Shown: piece by piece, positions 34,201 to 44,318 of the stretch | Position numbering within the stretch: the stretch's first letter is position 1 | Layout of the letters: every line of letters begins with the position of its first letter | Source: Leptasterias polaris | Lineage: Eukaryota; Echinodermata; Asteroidea; Forcipulatida; Asteriidae | Reading direction: 5' to 3' | NCBI GenBank assembly: GCA_037783415.1 | Contig: JAZGTN010000068.1 | Location: 2,480,001-2,544,000 of the forward strand | DNA: 64,000 nt | The notes under the pieces: generated by a model | Seen by the model: only the letters and a program-made list of their open reading frames with translations | Told to the model about the DNA's origin: nothing | Databases searched by the model: none | Program-made: the position numbers and the translations under genes

Positions 34201-37200
34201 AAGTTCTCCCATAGCTACTGCTAGTCTAAGACTAATAAAGTTCTCCCATAGCTACTGCTAGTCTAAGACTAATAAAGTTCTCCCATAGCTACTGCTAGTC
34301 TAAGACTATTAAAGTTCTCCCATAGCTACTGCTAGTCTAAGACTATTAAAGTTCTCCCATAGCTACTGCTAGTCTAAGACTATTAAAGTTCTCCCATAGC
34401 TACTGCTAGTCTAAGACTCATAAAGTTCTCCCATAGCTACTGCTAGTCTAAGACTAATAAAGTTCTCCCATAGCTACTGCTAGTCTAAGACTATTAAAGT
34501 TCTCCCATAGCTACTGCTAGTCTAAGACTATTAAAGTTCTCCCATAGCTACTGCTAGTCTAAGACTAATAAAGTTCTCACATAGCTACTGCTAGTCTAAG
34601 ACTATTAAAGTTCTCCCATAGCTACTGCTAGTCTAAGACTAATAAAGTTCTCCCATAGCTACTGCTAGTCTAAGACTAATAAAGTTCTCCCATAGCTACT
34701 GCTAGTCTAAGACTAATAAAGTTCTCCCATAGCTACTGCTAGTCTAAGACTATTAAAGTTCTCCCATAGCTACTGCTAGTCTAAGACTATTAAAGTTCTC
34801 CCATAGCTACTGCTAGTCTAAGACTATTAAAGTTCTCCCATAGCTACTGCTAGTCTAAGACTATTAAAGTTCTCCCATAGCTACTGCTAGTCTAAGACTA
34901 TTAAAGTTCTCCCATAGCTACTGCTAGTCTAAGACTATTAAAGTTCTCCCATAGCTACTGCTAGTCTAAGACTAATAAAGTTCTCCCATAGCTACTGCTA
35001 GTCTAAGACTATTAAAGTTCTCCCATAGCTACTGCTAGTCTAAGACTAATAAAGTTCTCCCATAGCTACTGCTAATCTAAGACTATTAAAGTTCTCCCAT
35101 AGCTACTGCTAATCTAAGACTAATAAAGTTCTCCCATAGCTACTGCTAGTCTAAGACTATTAAAGTTCTCCCATAGCTACTGCTAGTCTAAGACTATTAA
35201 AGTTCTCCCATAGCTACTGCTAGTCTAAGACTAATAAAGTTCTCCCATAGCTACTGCTAGTCTAAGACTATTAAAGTTCTCCCATAGCTACTGCTAGTCT
35301 AAGACTATTAAAGTTCTCCCATAGCTACTGCTAGTCTAAGACTAATAAAGTTCTCCCATAGCTACTGCTAGTCTAAGACTATTAAAGTTCTCCCATAGCT
35401 ACTGCTAGTCTAAGACTATTAAAGTTCTCCCATAGCTACTGCTAGTCTAAGACTATTAAAGTTCTCCCATAGCTACTGCTAGTCTAAGACTAATAAAGTT
35501 CTCCCATAGCTACTGCTAGTCTAAGACTATTAAAGTTCTCCCATAGCTACTGCTAGTCTAAGACTAATAAAGTTCTCCCATAGCTACTGCTAGTCTAAGA
35601 CTATTAAAGTTCTCCCATAGCTACTGCTAGTCTAAGACTATTAAAGTTCTCCCATAGCTACTGCTAGTCTAAGACTATTAAAGTTCTCCCATAGCTACTG
35701 CTAGTCTAAGACTATTAAAGTTCTCCCATAGCTACTGCTAGTCTAAGACTATTAAAGTTCTCCCATAGCTACTGCTAGTCTAGGACTAATAAAGTTCTCC
35801 CATAGCTACTGCTAGTCTAAGACTAATAAAGTTCTCCCATAGCTACTGCTAGTCTAGGACTAATAAAGTTCTCCCATAGCTACTGCTAGTCTAAGACTAA
35901 TAAAGTTCTCACATAGCTACTGCTAGTCTAAGACTATTAAAGTTCTCCCATAGCTACTGCTAGTCTAAGACTATTAAAGTTCTCCCATAGCTACTGCTAG
36001 TCTAGGACTAATAAAGTTCTCCCATAGCTACTGCTAGTCTAAGACTAATAAAGTTCTCCCATAGCTACTGCTAGTCTAAGACTAATAAAGTTCTCACATA
36101 GCTACTGCTAATCTAAGACTATTAAAGTTCTCCCATAGCTACTGCTAGTCTAAGACTATTAAAGTTCTCCCATAGCTACTGCTAGTCTAAGACTATTAAA
36201 GTTCTCCCATAGCTACTGCTAGTCTAAGACTATTAAAGTTCTCCCATAGCTACTGCTAGTCTAAGACTATTAAAGTTCTCCCATAGCTACTGCTAGTCTA
36301 AGACTATTAAAGTTCTCCCATAGCTACTGCTAGTCTAAGACTATTAAAGTTCTCCCATAGCTACTGCTAGTCTAAGACTATTAAAGTTCTCCCATAGCTA
36401 CTGCTAATCTAAGACTAATAAAGTTCTCCCATAGCTACTGCTAATCTAAGACTAATAAAGTTCTCCCATAGCTACTGCTAGTCTAAGACTATTAAAGTTC
36501 TCCCATAGCTACTGCTAGTCTAAGACTATTAAAGTTCTCCCATAGCTACTGCTAGTCTAAGACTATTAAAGTTCTCCCATAGCTACTGCTAGTCTAAGAC
36601 TATTAAAGTTCTCCCATAGCTACTGCTAGTCTAAGACTATTAAAGTTCTCCCATAGCTACTGCTAGTCTAAGACTAATAAAGTTCTCCCATAGCTACTGC
36701 TAGTCTAAGACTATTAAAGTTCTCCCATAGCTACTGCTAGTCTAAGACTAATAAAGTTCTCCCATAGCTACTGCTAATCTAAGACTATTAAAGTTCTCCC
36801 ATAGCTACTGCTAATCTAAGACTAATAAAGTTCTCCCATAGCTACTGCTAGTCTAAGACTATTAAAGTTCTCCCATAGCTACTGCTAATCTAAGACTATT
36901 AAAGTTCTCCCATACATGTGTTTCTACTGCTAATCCAATACTAATACACACAGCGTGGCGTCAAGTCCTGCCAGAGCAACAAGCTTCCACTTACCATGGT
37001 TACCTCTGACATCTATCCAGATTGTTTTTTCAGTTACATGAGCATGATCCAGAGTGTTACGATACGTCTGCCATTCAACTTCATATTGCCTGGAGCCTAA
37101 GTTGTCTTTTGTTTTAGCGTCGGTGAGATCCCCTGCAAGGCAGACAGATCCAGAACCGGATTTAGAAGAAAATTTTGCTTAACAAATGTATTCAATTAGC

Positions 37201-40200
37201 TTGAAATTAGCAGAGAACCAGTTGAAATCTATGTTGACTACATTGAATTCTGGCTGGTAACCTAGTTGTGTTAAGCAATAGCTTTGTGAAGGATGGGCTT
37301 AAAGACAAAAACAAGACTGGTAATTATAAATAATAGAAAAATTATTGGTTTCAATCTTAAAGCTCAGATCCAAACCTGCAGAGAAATATTTCCATTTGTC
37401 AGTGTGACAAAAATAACATTTAGAGACCACTGTTGCTTGTTTTAAAGACCCAATAAATCACTGCTGCTTGTTTTAAGAGTAGGTGCAGGTCAAGTGCAAA
37501 AAAAATGTAACAGGAATCTTGCATATGAATATGTCCATTGTAATGGACATTTTATTGAAATTGAATATATATGCACAGTATTACGTATTATGTATACGCT
37601 TTCCCAATTGAGTACACAATCTAAATGCAAAATACACTCTCAAGGTTGAATTATAGTTTTATAAATCTAACAAGTAAACTTGCATCAAGGACATTGCTTC
37701 CAATTTAGGAAATGCTCACTCTTGATTGATGTCATCACTCATGTCGTTATCATACAACTTATGCAATTCATTTTACTGCGTTATAATGCAATTACACAAT
37801 TTGGCCTTGGGGATTGTGGGTACTACTGTCCTATACTAACCAATGAATCCTGCATAACGGAAAGCAGTTTGATTTGAATTCCAATGCCTCAATGTAAATT
37901 GAATAATCAAATCACCACCAGACTGTGATTCTTTAGAAACTTATGCACGCTGATGTGCATTGTGAATAGAAATGCAAGTCTGGTACCCAACGATACGTGC
38001 GCAGGCATGCATAATCAGTATGGACAACGGCTAGTGACGGGAGTCTACTCCCAGCAGCGAATGTACTTAGCTCATCGTGCAGTGGAAACAGTTTTAAGGC
38101 AATGCCTTCATCGAACAACCTTAGGTGCCATGTTCATACATGTAATTGATTTGAAAGTTAGGCTTTCTTATACAAATTTATACAAACTGCTTGGAACAGA
38201 TTTCCAAGAAACAGTTTATAATTTGTTTATTTCTTGACAAATGCAGGTATGAATACTAAACCATGATATAATTTGTGGGCTACATGTTCAGAGTCTAGGT
38301 AAAAACATGTACATGGCTAAACTCTATGGTTGTGTACCTACATAAACCATTCATTATTCCACACCCACCTGGAGACATATCAAATATACATTAGAACATC
38401 TGTGCACATATTGGGGAAGAAATGGCACCATAATGAACAAGAGGAAGACAGAGTTTATCCATAGCTTTCATGGTTTAGAGATACTGTACCCTACCATTCT
38501 CAGAGGTATGTGATTGCACAACAATGAACAGTCCTGAAAGTACATGTCAGGTAGAGGCCTATTAGTGATGAACTCCTGTACTCATTCGTACTTCCATGAT
38601 TGGATTGTACAGGGTGTCATATTTTGGTGGGTATAGACTTTCAACACCAATACATTCAGACAATGAGGTTTTAGAACATGTACATGGATTGAATGTAACT
38701 GGGTTTCATTTTTCTCGATTGCATGTATGTGTTCACATACGGTTTCAATATAGAGGGAACACAGGAAAAATAATGACAAATCAGAGGCCTGCATCTTTCA
38801 TAACCCTACAATTGTGCATTTTCTTGCACAAGTCTGTAATAATGCTTCCATATCAGAGAGCTCATTGTGTAGTCCAATCATGCAGCATGGTCATATTGCA
38901 CACATACTGTACATCAGTAGGCTACACATGGTCTATATGATAAACAACATGAACTAGCATGAACCAATACATGTATCCCCATGCAACCAGCATATTGCAG
39001 AAAGTTTGTTGACCTTACAATCCATTGTCAGGTGTAATTGACACAACTACTAGAAATGTGGAAATGAAAGGTCACCAGGATTGTTGACAGGGAAAAGCCC
39101 CTCTTATGCATACAATGGTGATCTCACTTGCCACCTCCACATACTGAGTTGATAACAAGGGCAAAATAGATCCTGGTTGTTTAATGTGGAGATAATATTG
39201 GGAAATAGACATGGGAACAATTGAAATGTGTTTACATTGTTATCGTTTGTGGAATTGTTTGGAGGACAACATCCATTGTGTGTTCACAACTGATCATAAT
39301 TGTAACAATACAAAGGAAACCAAACCATTCTTGCCAAAATAAAAGAAGTGGAAAGTGACAATTTTTAATGAGCAAGGTTAAGACAAAGCAGAGGATTGCA
39401 ATTTATCAGGGGAAAAAATAAACTGTGAAAGTATTGCTGTGCTGTATACAGTGGACTCTGTTAAAAGCACAATTTTATTTCCTTCACAAGTTAACCCTTT
39501 CAATACCGCATTTTTTATAGGGGTCACACTGCTGTGTACCGCATTTTTTCACACACACACACAAAAAAAGCAACGTGCACTGTTCACATTTTTTCAATCT
39601 TGATTTTCTGTGTGAAGACATATTTTTGTGGAAAAACTTTATGCATACAATTTGTAGCTTATGAAATTACCTTTTATATGATGTCAAATTTGTATACATT
39701 ATCTTTATGTCCTTTGTCACCTCGATCGGCACAAATGGGTCGAGGCCCGCCGGGTCCACGCCCAAGCCCACGGCGTTGAACGGGAATATCGTAATGGCGA
39801 CCCCCTATACAATACACACCATTGTGAAGCTCGATAAACAAGCTACCCGTCTATATAAAGGTCAACAGCAGAGGGCGCCAAACAAAATAATTACAGGCTC
39901 TCAAACGCCGCTGCTTTTTGTGTCGAGTAAACTCGACATTGGTACGGAAGCACTACACGGCGCACTGTCGAGTAAACTCGACAATGGTATTGAAAGGGTT
40001 AAAGCAATGTACGGGGAAAGCCAAGGTTTGACATAGTGTTCTATGATGTACTGATACTACAGTCGACTCTCGTTAATACGAGGTCCGCCGGACTAGCCCG
40101 TTTTCCTCGTTATATCCGAAGCTCGCAATATCCGATCGCGGTAATATCAATGCACTATGCACAAAGTGCATGACATATGGGCCGCATGTGTACACATGGC

Positions 40201-43190
40201 TGCATGCTGCATGCAATACAGTGGATAACTGTGTGCATGTACAGCACAAACAAGCACAAAATTGGGCAAATAAAACTGTTTTATTTTAGTTAGTTTAGCT
40301 TTGAAAGTTAATTTATAAAATCAATTTACATTTTACATGCTTGAACAAATGTCTGAGATTTTAACTTGCTGTTCTTGTTTAGCAAAGTTTCCGTGCAAAA
40401 CTTCGGTCGCAGCAGTCAACAAATAGAATCTTGATTTTGATTGGTAACCACCATTGTAATGCTAGATGGTTCATTGCTAACGCGGGATACCAGGGAAATC
40501 TTGCTGTTGCATTAAATATTGATCGCGCAAATGGCTTTTGTCTGCTAGAAATGCACATCAAGCACTTGTAAAACTCAATGGATCAGTATGTTTTGTGAAG
40601 ATTTCACATGAATTGATGAATGCTGACTTAGTATGGAATCTGCTCAGTTGTTTGAAACATGCAAGCCTCCTAATCCCACCATTGCCGGAGTTTGGAATTT
40701 ATAACAACCTGCTCGCTGACTCGCGACTGCAGTCATGAGTCATTGCATGCTAGTGATAGAGTCTAGTTAGCACCTCTATTGATTGGCTTACAAGCCATAA
40801 ATAACGATTTTCAGGCTGTTAAAGGTATTTCCTTTGTTGGGGTTTTTATTATTCTCGTTTCAAAAGGGTTGAAAACAATGTTTTGCTCGTAACAGGCCGA
40901 CAAAATTACCTCGTTGTAACCGTGTTCTCGTTACTGCCGTGCTCGTATAAGCCGTATTTAAATGCATTGAAACACGCACGAGGCAGTTCGGGACCGGCAA
41001 AAAACCTCGTATTAACCGGAACCTCGTAACATGCGAGCTCGTAATAACGGGAGTCGACTATACCAATCCCCGCTGGATTTCCATCTGAAATTCAGTCAAT
41101 GTTGAGATGATCATTTGTAGACCCCAAAATCACCATTGATCATATTGATAAAAATAGAAACAAACCCAATAAGAATGTCTCCGACAAAGCATTAACTGTT
41201 TTTGTTACTTTCAGTCAAATTGGATCCAATTTGATGAAATTTTCACAGATTGGTTTCATCATACGATGATTTTTTTAAACTGGAGGACTGGAATGAATTT
41301 ACTCTCCCCAAGAACAATGATGTAAAACCCTTACTTAAATCAAGCCTTGTAGTTTACATCACGGAGTGAAAAGTATGACTGAAATAACTATGAACTAATA
41401 ATTGTATCTACATGTTGTTTACAACCACTATTCTTCATGCAGACTATAACAAACTAAACTTCATTATCATCAACAAAGGCAAACATCCCTTTTAATAAAT
41501 TAATGATTTCTTTCTCTTTAAACTTGTTACGTAAGCAACAATCCATGCACTTAAACTTAATAAAGCTGGCATCAAATTGTGTTTGAATTCTAGTCATTAC
41601 ACTTATTTCCTTCAAACATTGCAATTATTTCTCTTCACCCAGGGGTAAATGGGAACATGTGAGGGAAGAATTGGTTCTTGTAATTGATTTAGCTTGATGC
41701 CTAACATGATTGGGAGTACAGGCTTTATATTCTGCAGGGAGCTGAGATGGTTTAAATAAATTAAATAAATTACCCAATGAGCACGATGATAATGTTCATC
41801 CTTGCTCTATGGCTACATATATGAGTGTCAAAATTACTGGATAATTGCAATTTCTAAATGTCCACTATTAATTTGTCATAAAATGTCCATTAATTTGTCA
41901 TCATACAACAGGTACATAGTTTCAACATGTTTAGTATTTTGGAGTCTCCTTAGAATGTTTATTGCAAGCAATAGTTCCCTACTGGACCGAGAGACTTCAT
42001 GACTTTCATCAAGTCAGTAAATGTATTGCAAGCAATAGTTCCCTACTGGACCGAGAGACTTCATGACTTTCATCAAGTCAGTAAATGTCTGGATTATATG
42101 GGTGATCGAAGATAAATTTGTCATCTGTTTTGAGGAAAGCCAATACTGTGTTGACTGTTGAGGCAGGTAACTGTCTGATTGGATTATCATCTTCAATAGC
42201 GTGATTTAGTCACACCTGCCATTTGTGCAGTCAAGCAACACAGGACAAAAAGCCACACACTAAATCTTGACTATTCAAAATCATATCAAAGAAGTATGAT
42301 TCTGAAAAGGTCACTGAAATTGTATAAGTGTGAAATATCCTTCCCTACTCCCAAGAAATGAAATATTGATTATGAAAATTAAACTTAAATTGCAGAGCCA
42401 GATCTTACCTGTGACTAACACTAATGTTGGTTTAATCACATTGATATTTTCATCGCAGAATTGTTTGAAATCAGTCGTTCTTTGAGGATCCCTGAACCGT
42501 GATATATGAATGTCAGATATCTGTCATAACAAAAGACAAAATTAAAACTGGGTTTTAAAACAATTACAGTTGGTAGTTATAGAAGTTATTATCAGAGTCA
42601 ATCTACAATACTGCCAACATTGACAAAATAGCATTCCTATTTTCCAGTGTTGACAAAATCAAATACATGTACACTGTATGTCATACATGTTAGTGCAATG
42701 TCTTTTGTATCCGTTCTGTGTGTAGCCCATGATTGAAATAGCCAAGTAACAAAATGTAGAAGTGTATGTCAACACATGTTTGAGGACCAGGTAAATCAAG
42801 GACTTCTCTTTATTCTCCACTGTTTTAAGTTTTGTATTACTTAGCCACATCCCTATTGTTGAAGTCCTCAGTGTTAATGGGCAGATAAACTCGCGTACGT
42901 GTATGTGCAGGAATTTCTTCAAAAAAGAAAAAATACAATGTAAATGGGAAGTAAAAACCAAAAGTATTTACAGCCAAAATCATGTAAGAGCACAAGTTAC
43001 TCACTTGGATGAACCACCACAGATTGTCAAACTTATCCCCTGGAAAGGGTGCCACATCACCTAGGGGATGAGGGGGTACATCAAGGGGTGTTGGAATCGT
43101 ATAGTGGTCTAACGTCTGAGCCCACAGCCATGACAACAGGCTGACCGTTAGGAACAGGAGCAAGGTACACAAGCCGAGGACTTTGGCCAT
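15833..43190 (-). CDS. TMEM62: TMEM62 homolog (metallophosphatase-domain membrane protein), complete
   Basis: Fourteen coding exons join to 662 codons plus stop; the human protein is about 643. In gene order they are 43005-43190, 42409-42520, 36995-37132, 31449-31494, 31056-31203, 29965-30077, 27554-27676, 25947-26102, 25231-25390, 23574-23684, 23168-23246, 20921-21019, 16807-16925 and 15833-16231. An N-terminal hydrophobic segment (about residues 5-24) precedes a calcineurin-like phosphoesterase domain with all five metal-site motifs: SDIH (64-67), GDLTD (100-104), GNHD (143-146), FGHY (228-231) and CGHLH (255-259). After a beta-rich middle come several hydrophobic segments from about residue 420 to 640. 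The family is poorly characterised and no substrate can be read from sequence. The start ATG has A at -3 and G at +4. The introns hold three large minisatellites and many transposons. The gene is tail-to-tail with UTP25. Confidence 0.95.
16807..16925 (-). CDS. TMEM62: TMEM62 exon 13
   Basis: 119 nt encoding (G)[19 protein letters not shown] and [13 protein letters not shown] is a family landmark (human VLGPWFFGEI). Confidence 0.93.
17100..17290 (+). repeat. tRNA-derived SINE
   Basis: A-box-like tcggtggtctgtggttc and B box ggttcaaatcc (17181-17191) precede a tail with caccgagtatacggtgctta. It lies about 130 bp before the 45-bp array and has the same tail motif. Confidence 0.75.
17325..17415 (+). 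repeat. Truncated SINE leading into the 45-bp array
   Basis: ggtaagacatctgctctata and ttttcacaggactctgg parallel the body of the SINE at 17100-17290, and the next bases begin the array. It looks like the SINE copy from whose tail the array grew. Confidence 0.6.
17416..20790 (+). repeat. 45-bp satellite array, 75 units, in TMEM62 intron
   Basis: Unit: caagtgctgagtatacagtg followed by cttaacacctattggtgtat and a five-base variable end (ggtta, ggttg, gggta or agtta type). The span is exactly 75 x 45 bp. Differences are confined almost entirely to the variable end and one c/t site. Because 45 is divisible by 3, one frame on each strand stays open for more than 1100 codons, which is not evidence of coding. 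It lies in the intron between TMEM62 exons 12 and 13. Confidence 0.98.
20921..21019 (-). CDS. TMEM62: TMEM62 exon 12
   Basis: 99 nt encoding (G)[19 protein letters not shown] then [13 protein letters not shown]. It sits between two minisatellites: the 45-bp array ends 130 bp to its left and the 40-bp array begins 301 bp to its right. Confidence 0.92.
21321..22440 (+). repeat. 40-bp satellite array, 28 units, in TMEM62 intron
   Basis: Unit: ttttgtaaactaaggttgat then attgcttagtacctaacatg. The span is exactly 28 x 40 bp with very few substitutions (an atttg variant in several late units, one ccc). The first unit reads tttag and joins a segment (cacaaggaccattt) also seen near 12.09 kb. Confidence 0.98.
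22745..23000 (-). repeat. tRNA-derived SINE, minus strand
   Basis: Minus-strand B box ggttcgaatcc (22954-22964) follows an A-box-like region ggtcggcgttgtgg. The body has gattgggttttcagtcc and gggttttccctgg. The open frame across it is a by-product. Confidence 0.75.
23168..23246 (-). CDS. TMEM62: TMEM62 exon 11, membrane segment
   Basis: 79 nt encoding [20 protein letters not shown] then WMAVKN, a clear membrane span. Confidence 0.92.
23574..23684 (-). CDS. TMEM62: TMEM62 exon 10
   Basis: 37 codons encoding [20 protein letters not shown], then [17 protein letters not shown]. It leads into the first C-terminal membrane segment. Confidence 0.92.
23937..24187. mobile_element. Short inverted-repeat element (GGGCCCAATT type MITE)
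   Basis: Starts gggcccaatttcatggctct and ends with its near complement agagccatgtaattgggccc. Interior repeats of gcttac/gtaagc blocks. No clear target duplication. It is in a TMEM62 intron. Confidence 0.7.
24788..24832. repeat. Hairpin
   Basis: Arms tgacaagtagattgac and gtcagtctacttgtca (one mismatch) around a 13-base loop, inside a longer imperfect palindrome. Confidence 0.7.
25028..25120. repeat. Long snap-back hairpin
   Basis: Left arm ttagctccctgaggtattgg... and right arm ...ccaatacctcggggagctaa pair over nearly 40 bases with few mismatches. Located 111 bp from TMEM62 exon 9. Confidence 0.8.
25231..25390 (-). CDS. TMEM62: TMEM62 exon 9
   Basis: 160 nt encoding (R)[19 protein letters not shown] and [13 protein letters not shown]. 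This is the beta-rich domain between the phosphatase and membrane parts. Confidence 0.93.
25947..26102 (-). CDS. TMEM62: TMEM62 exon 8
   Basis: 156 nt encoding (M)[18 protein letters not shown] and [14 protein letters not shown], as in human RIFAFDHDLFSFADL..WPVVLITNPK. Confidence 0.95.
26305..26405 (+). repeat. hAT-like MITE remnant
   Basis: agggcttgaaattt-cactggaccac resembles the start of the element at 45841-46122. Only one end is recognised. Confidence 0.4.
26496..26643 (+). mobile_element. 120-bp Penelope-like 3' end with 14-bp target duplications
   Basis: Body 26510-26629, flanked by tcaaattaaaacag (26496-26509 and 26630-26643). It matches the 3' UTR of the 6606-8197 element (gactctgctagggtcgaaac, caggccactaactta) and defines the family's 3' terminus near aacagctaattctatttt. 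Confidence 0.85.
26776..27406. mobile_element. 619-bp TIR element CAGGGTTCTGCCCA
   Basis: Body 26782-27400 starts cagggttctgccca and ends tgggcagaaccctg, with aagggg on both sides. No transposase frame is seen. A CAG...CTG end suggests hAT, but only 6 bp of the flank are duplicated. Confidence 0.65.
27554..27676 (-). CDS. TMEM62: TMEM62 exon 7, metal motif V
   Basis: 123 nt encoding (Q)[18 protein letters not shown] and [17 protein letters not shown] is the last metallophosphatase motif. Confidence 0.96.
27841..29343. mobile_element. 1.5-kb TA-flanked TIR transposon (pogo/Tc1-mariner-like, non-autonomous)
   Basis: Body 27843-29341 between TA dinucleotides. Terminal repeats begin ccgtattttcctgcggataa and are perfect for 25 bp. 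The interior has three caacaatgccgcaa motifs near 28.08-28.18 kb, an AT-rich middle, and a GC-richer right part with a TATA-like tatatataaa at 28803. No intact transposase frame is seen. It lies in the intron between TMEM62 exons 6 and 7. Confidence 0.8.
29706..29759. repeat. 32-bp palindrome with 11-bp direct flanks
   Basis: tgatcaaacca occurs at 29706-29716 and 29749-29759. Between them is a 32-bp near-palindrome beginning tggaggtagga and ending tcctacctcca. Confidence 0.7.
29965..30077 (-). CDS. TMEM62: TMEM62 exon 6, metal motif IV
   Basis: 113 nt encoding [20 protein letters not shown] then [17 protein letters not shown]. It matches SNHTIWFGHFTTSTI in human TMEM62. Confidence 0.95.
31056..31203 (-). 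CDS. TMEM62: TMEM62 exon 5
   Basis: 148 nt encoding (R)[19 protein letters not shown] and [16 protein letters not shown], close to the vertebrate NPGPKRPYNFFGILD block. Confidence 0.95.
31449..31494 (-). CDS. TMEM62: TMEM62 exon 4
   Basis: 46-nt exon encoding (D)[14 protein letters not shown]. It completes GNHD. It is short, but phase and the family match (GNHDAFNIP...YYR) fix it. Confidence 0.9.
32168..36914 (+). repeat. 37-bp satellite array, 128 units, in TMEM62 intron
   Basis: Unit: gttctcccatagctactgct then agtctaagactattaaa. 128 full units (4736 bp exactly) are followed by a partial unit of 11 bases. Recurrent variants are ctcac for ctccc, tagg for taag, aata for tatt, and aatc for agtc, the last found only in the right third. 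The array ends 80 bp from TMEM62 exon 3. Confidence 0.98.
36995..37132 (-). CDS. TMEM62: TMEM62 exon 3, metal motifs II-III
   Basis: 138 nt encoding (G)[19 protein letters not shown] and [13 protein letters not shown] is completed across the junction with exon 4. Eighty bases beyond its donor the 4.7-kb 37-bp repeat array begins. Confidence 0.95.
39491..40002. mobile_element. piggyBac-like MITE, TTAA-flanked
   Basis: TTAA occurs at 39491-39494 and 39999-40002. The ends are inverted ccctttcaatacc. The right side contains a palindrome tgtcgagtaaactcgaca repeated twice. The body is 504 bp and non-coding. Confidence 0.8.
40058..41062. mobile_element. 1.0-kb TA-flanked TIR transposon (pogo/Tigger-like, non-autonomous)
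   Basis: Body 40060-41060. Left end cagtcgactctcgttaatac; the right end is the complement of tagtcgactcccgttattac. Subterminal cctcgttatatccg, cctcgttgtaacc and cctcgtattaaccgg motifs recur, as in pogo-type MITEs. No transposase frame. Confidence 0.75.
41625..41720 (+). repeat. SINE-like segment, related to 11600-11760
   Basis: Shares ttctcttcacccaggggtaa with the 11.6-kb segment. Confidence 0.5.
41961..42088 (+). repeat. 64-bp tandem duplication
   Basis: Two identical copies of attgcaagcaatagttccct...gtcagtaaatgt, adjacent to each other. The identity suggests a recent event. Confidence 0.95.
42409..42520 (-). CDS. TMEM62: TMEM62 exon 2, metal motif I
   Basis: 112 nt encoding [20 protein letters not shown] then [21 protein letters not shown] supplies the first metal-binding Asp and His. 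Confidence 0.95.
43005..43190 (-). CDS. TMEM62: TMEM62 exon 1 (start)
   Basis: 62 codons starting [20 protein letters not shown], a signal-anchor-like hydrophobic stretch, and ending [11 protein letters not shown]. Donor gtgagt. The longer in-frame start 12 codons upstream would cross the proposed UTR and is not favoured. Confidence 0.92.
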
Positions 43191-43238
43191 AGTCCTGTAC
43201 TGAGTCTTGTAGAGCAATAATGTCATACACAGTCAGAG
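43191..43238 (-). other. TMEM62: TMEM62 5' UTR part of first coding exon
   Basis: On the minus strand a pyrimidine-rich acceptor (ending cctctacag) lies 48 nt before the ATG. This suggests that a separate non-coding first exon is spliced on from further upstream. Confidence 0.5.
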
Positions 43239-44318
43239 CTGTAGAGGTATGTGGAGATAAAACAAACAGAAATGAATACACCTAAATATCAGAAATTTTG
43301 AGTAATGAATAATTATCCATCTATGCTATTTAATTGCTGGGTTTGTCATCATTAAAAAAGTCTTTCCGTTTTTTTGCTACACGCCTTACAAATATAAGCT
43401 GCAATTTGACTAATTAGAAAATTGACTTAACTGAGTATACTAGGCCTTGAACTTCGTTGCTAGGCAACCATGGTGCATAATCGCATGAATGCCCACGTTT
43501 AATGATCTATTTGGCCACACAATGTTTTTGTCATCTTCAGAACATCCTGAAGATTTTCACCTTTCAAAAACTGAGGGGAAAAACCAGCCTTGCATCTTTA
43601 ATAATGGAGTGCATGAATTGCATGCAGAAGCCTGAAGGTTAAAGGCTGAACAAAATAATCACGAATCTGCATCTAGTAGCGCTAGCTTCTACTGCACTTC
43701 TGTTTTCTTGCCATGTTTTTACAATGAATTTAAACATTTCAATTCAATCCAATTTACTTAATTCATTTTGGTTTTAGAACAACATTTCACCAAACCTCAA
43801 GCACACCTTGACAAGAGAGGATTTGGAATAAATTACAGTCAATGCACAATTAAAGGAACGTGTACAATTTTTTATCTGAAAGCTTTTTAATAATTACCAT
43901 TAATTAATAACGTGTTTCAAATGTTCTACAACAAGAAATATTTCAATGAAATACTAACATGCACAGGAAATTTGTTACCCCAACACTCTTATAATAGATC
44001 CCTGCCATTTCTAAATAATGTAAAAAACAAGCAATTCCATAGAACCCTTGACTTAATCAAGATAGTAGGATCATAATTTAAGAGGAAAACATCAGTTAAT
44101 TTCAATATGAGACCTTACTGATAACGACCAGTACAAATACTAAAAATAAATATTTCCGTCAGAAATAAAGTCAAAGTTTGGAATACAGCATTGAAGACCC
44201 CCCCCCCAATAACATTGTTTATTACAGTTGCACGTACATGTAGACCAGTACATTGAAAGAAACACATGCATGCACTAAACACATATCAAGGCACAAAAAC
44301 TCTGATAAAACATAACCC

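Larger units (their letters stand above)
37133..42408. other. TMEM62 intron 2, repeat-bearing, no exon seen
   Basis: Holds the TTAA-flanked element (39491-40002), the TA-flanked element (40058-41062), a SINE-like segment (41625-41720) and a 64-bp tandem duplication (41961-42088). Nothing recognisable is visible in 37.3-39.4 kb. Confidence 0.6.

Noticed and set aside
17416..36914. CRISPR-like regular arrays
   Set aside because: The units are contiguous tandem repeats with no unique spacers, and the DNA is animal nuclear DNA.
37680..38237. Frames of 65-94 codons in TMEM62 intron 2
   Set aside because: No family match, no splice support, and lengths expected by chance.
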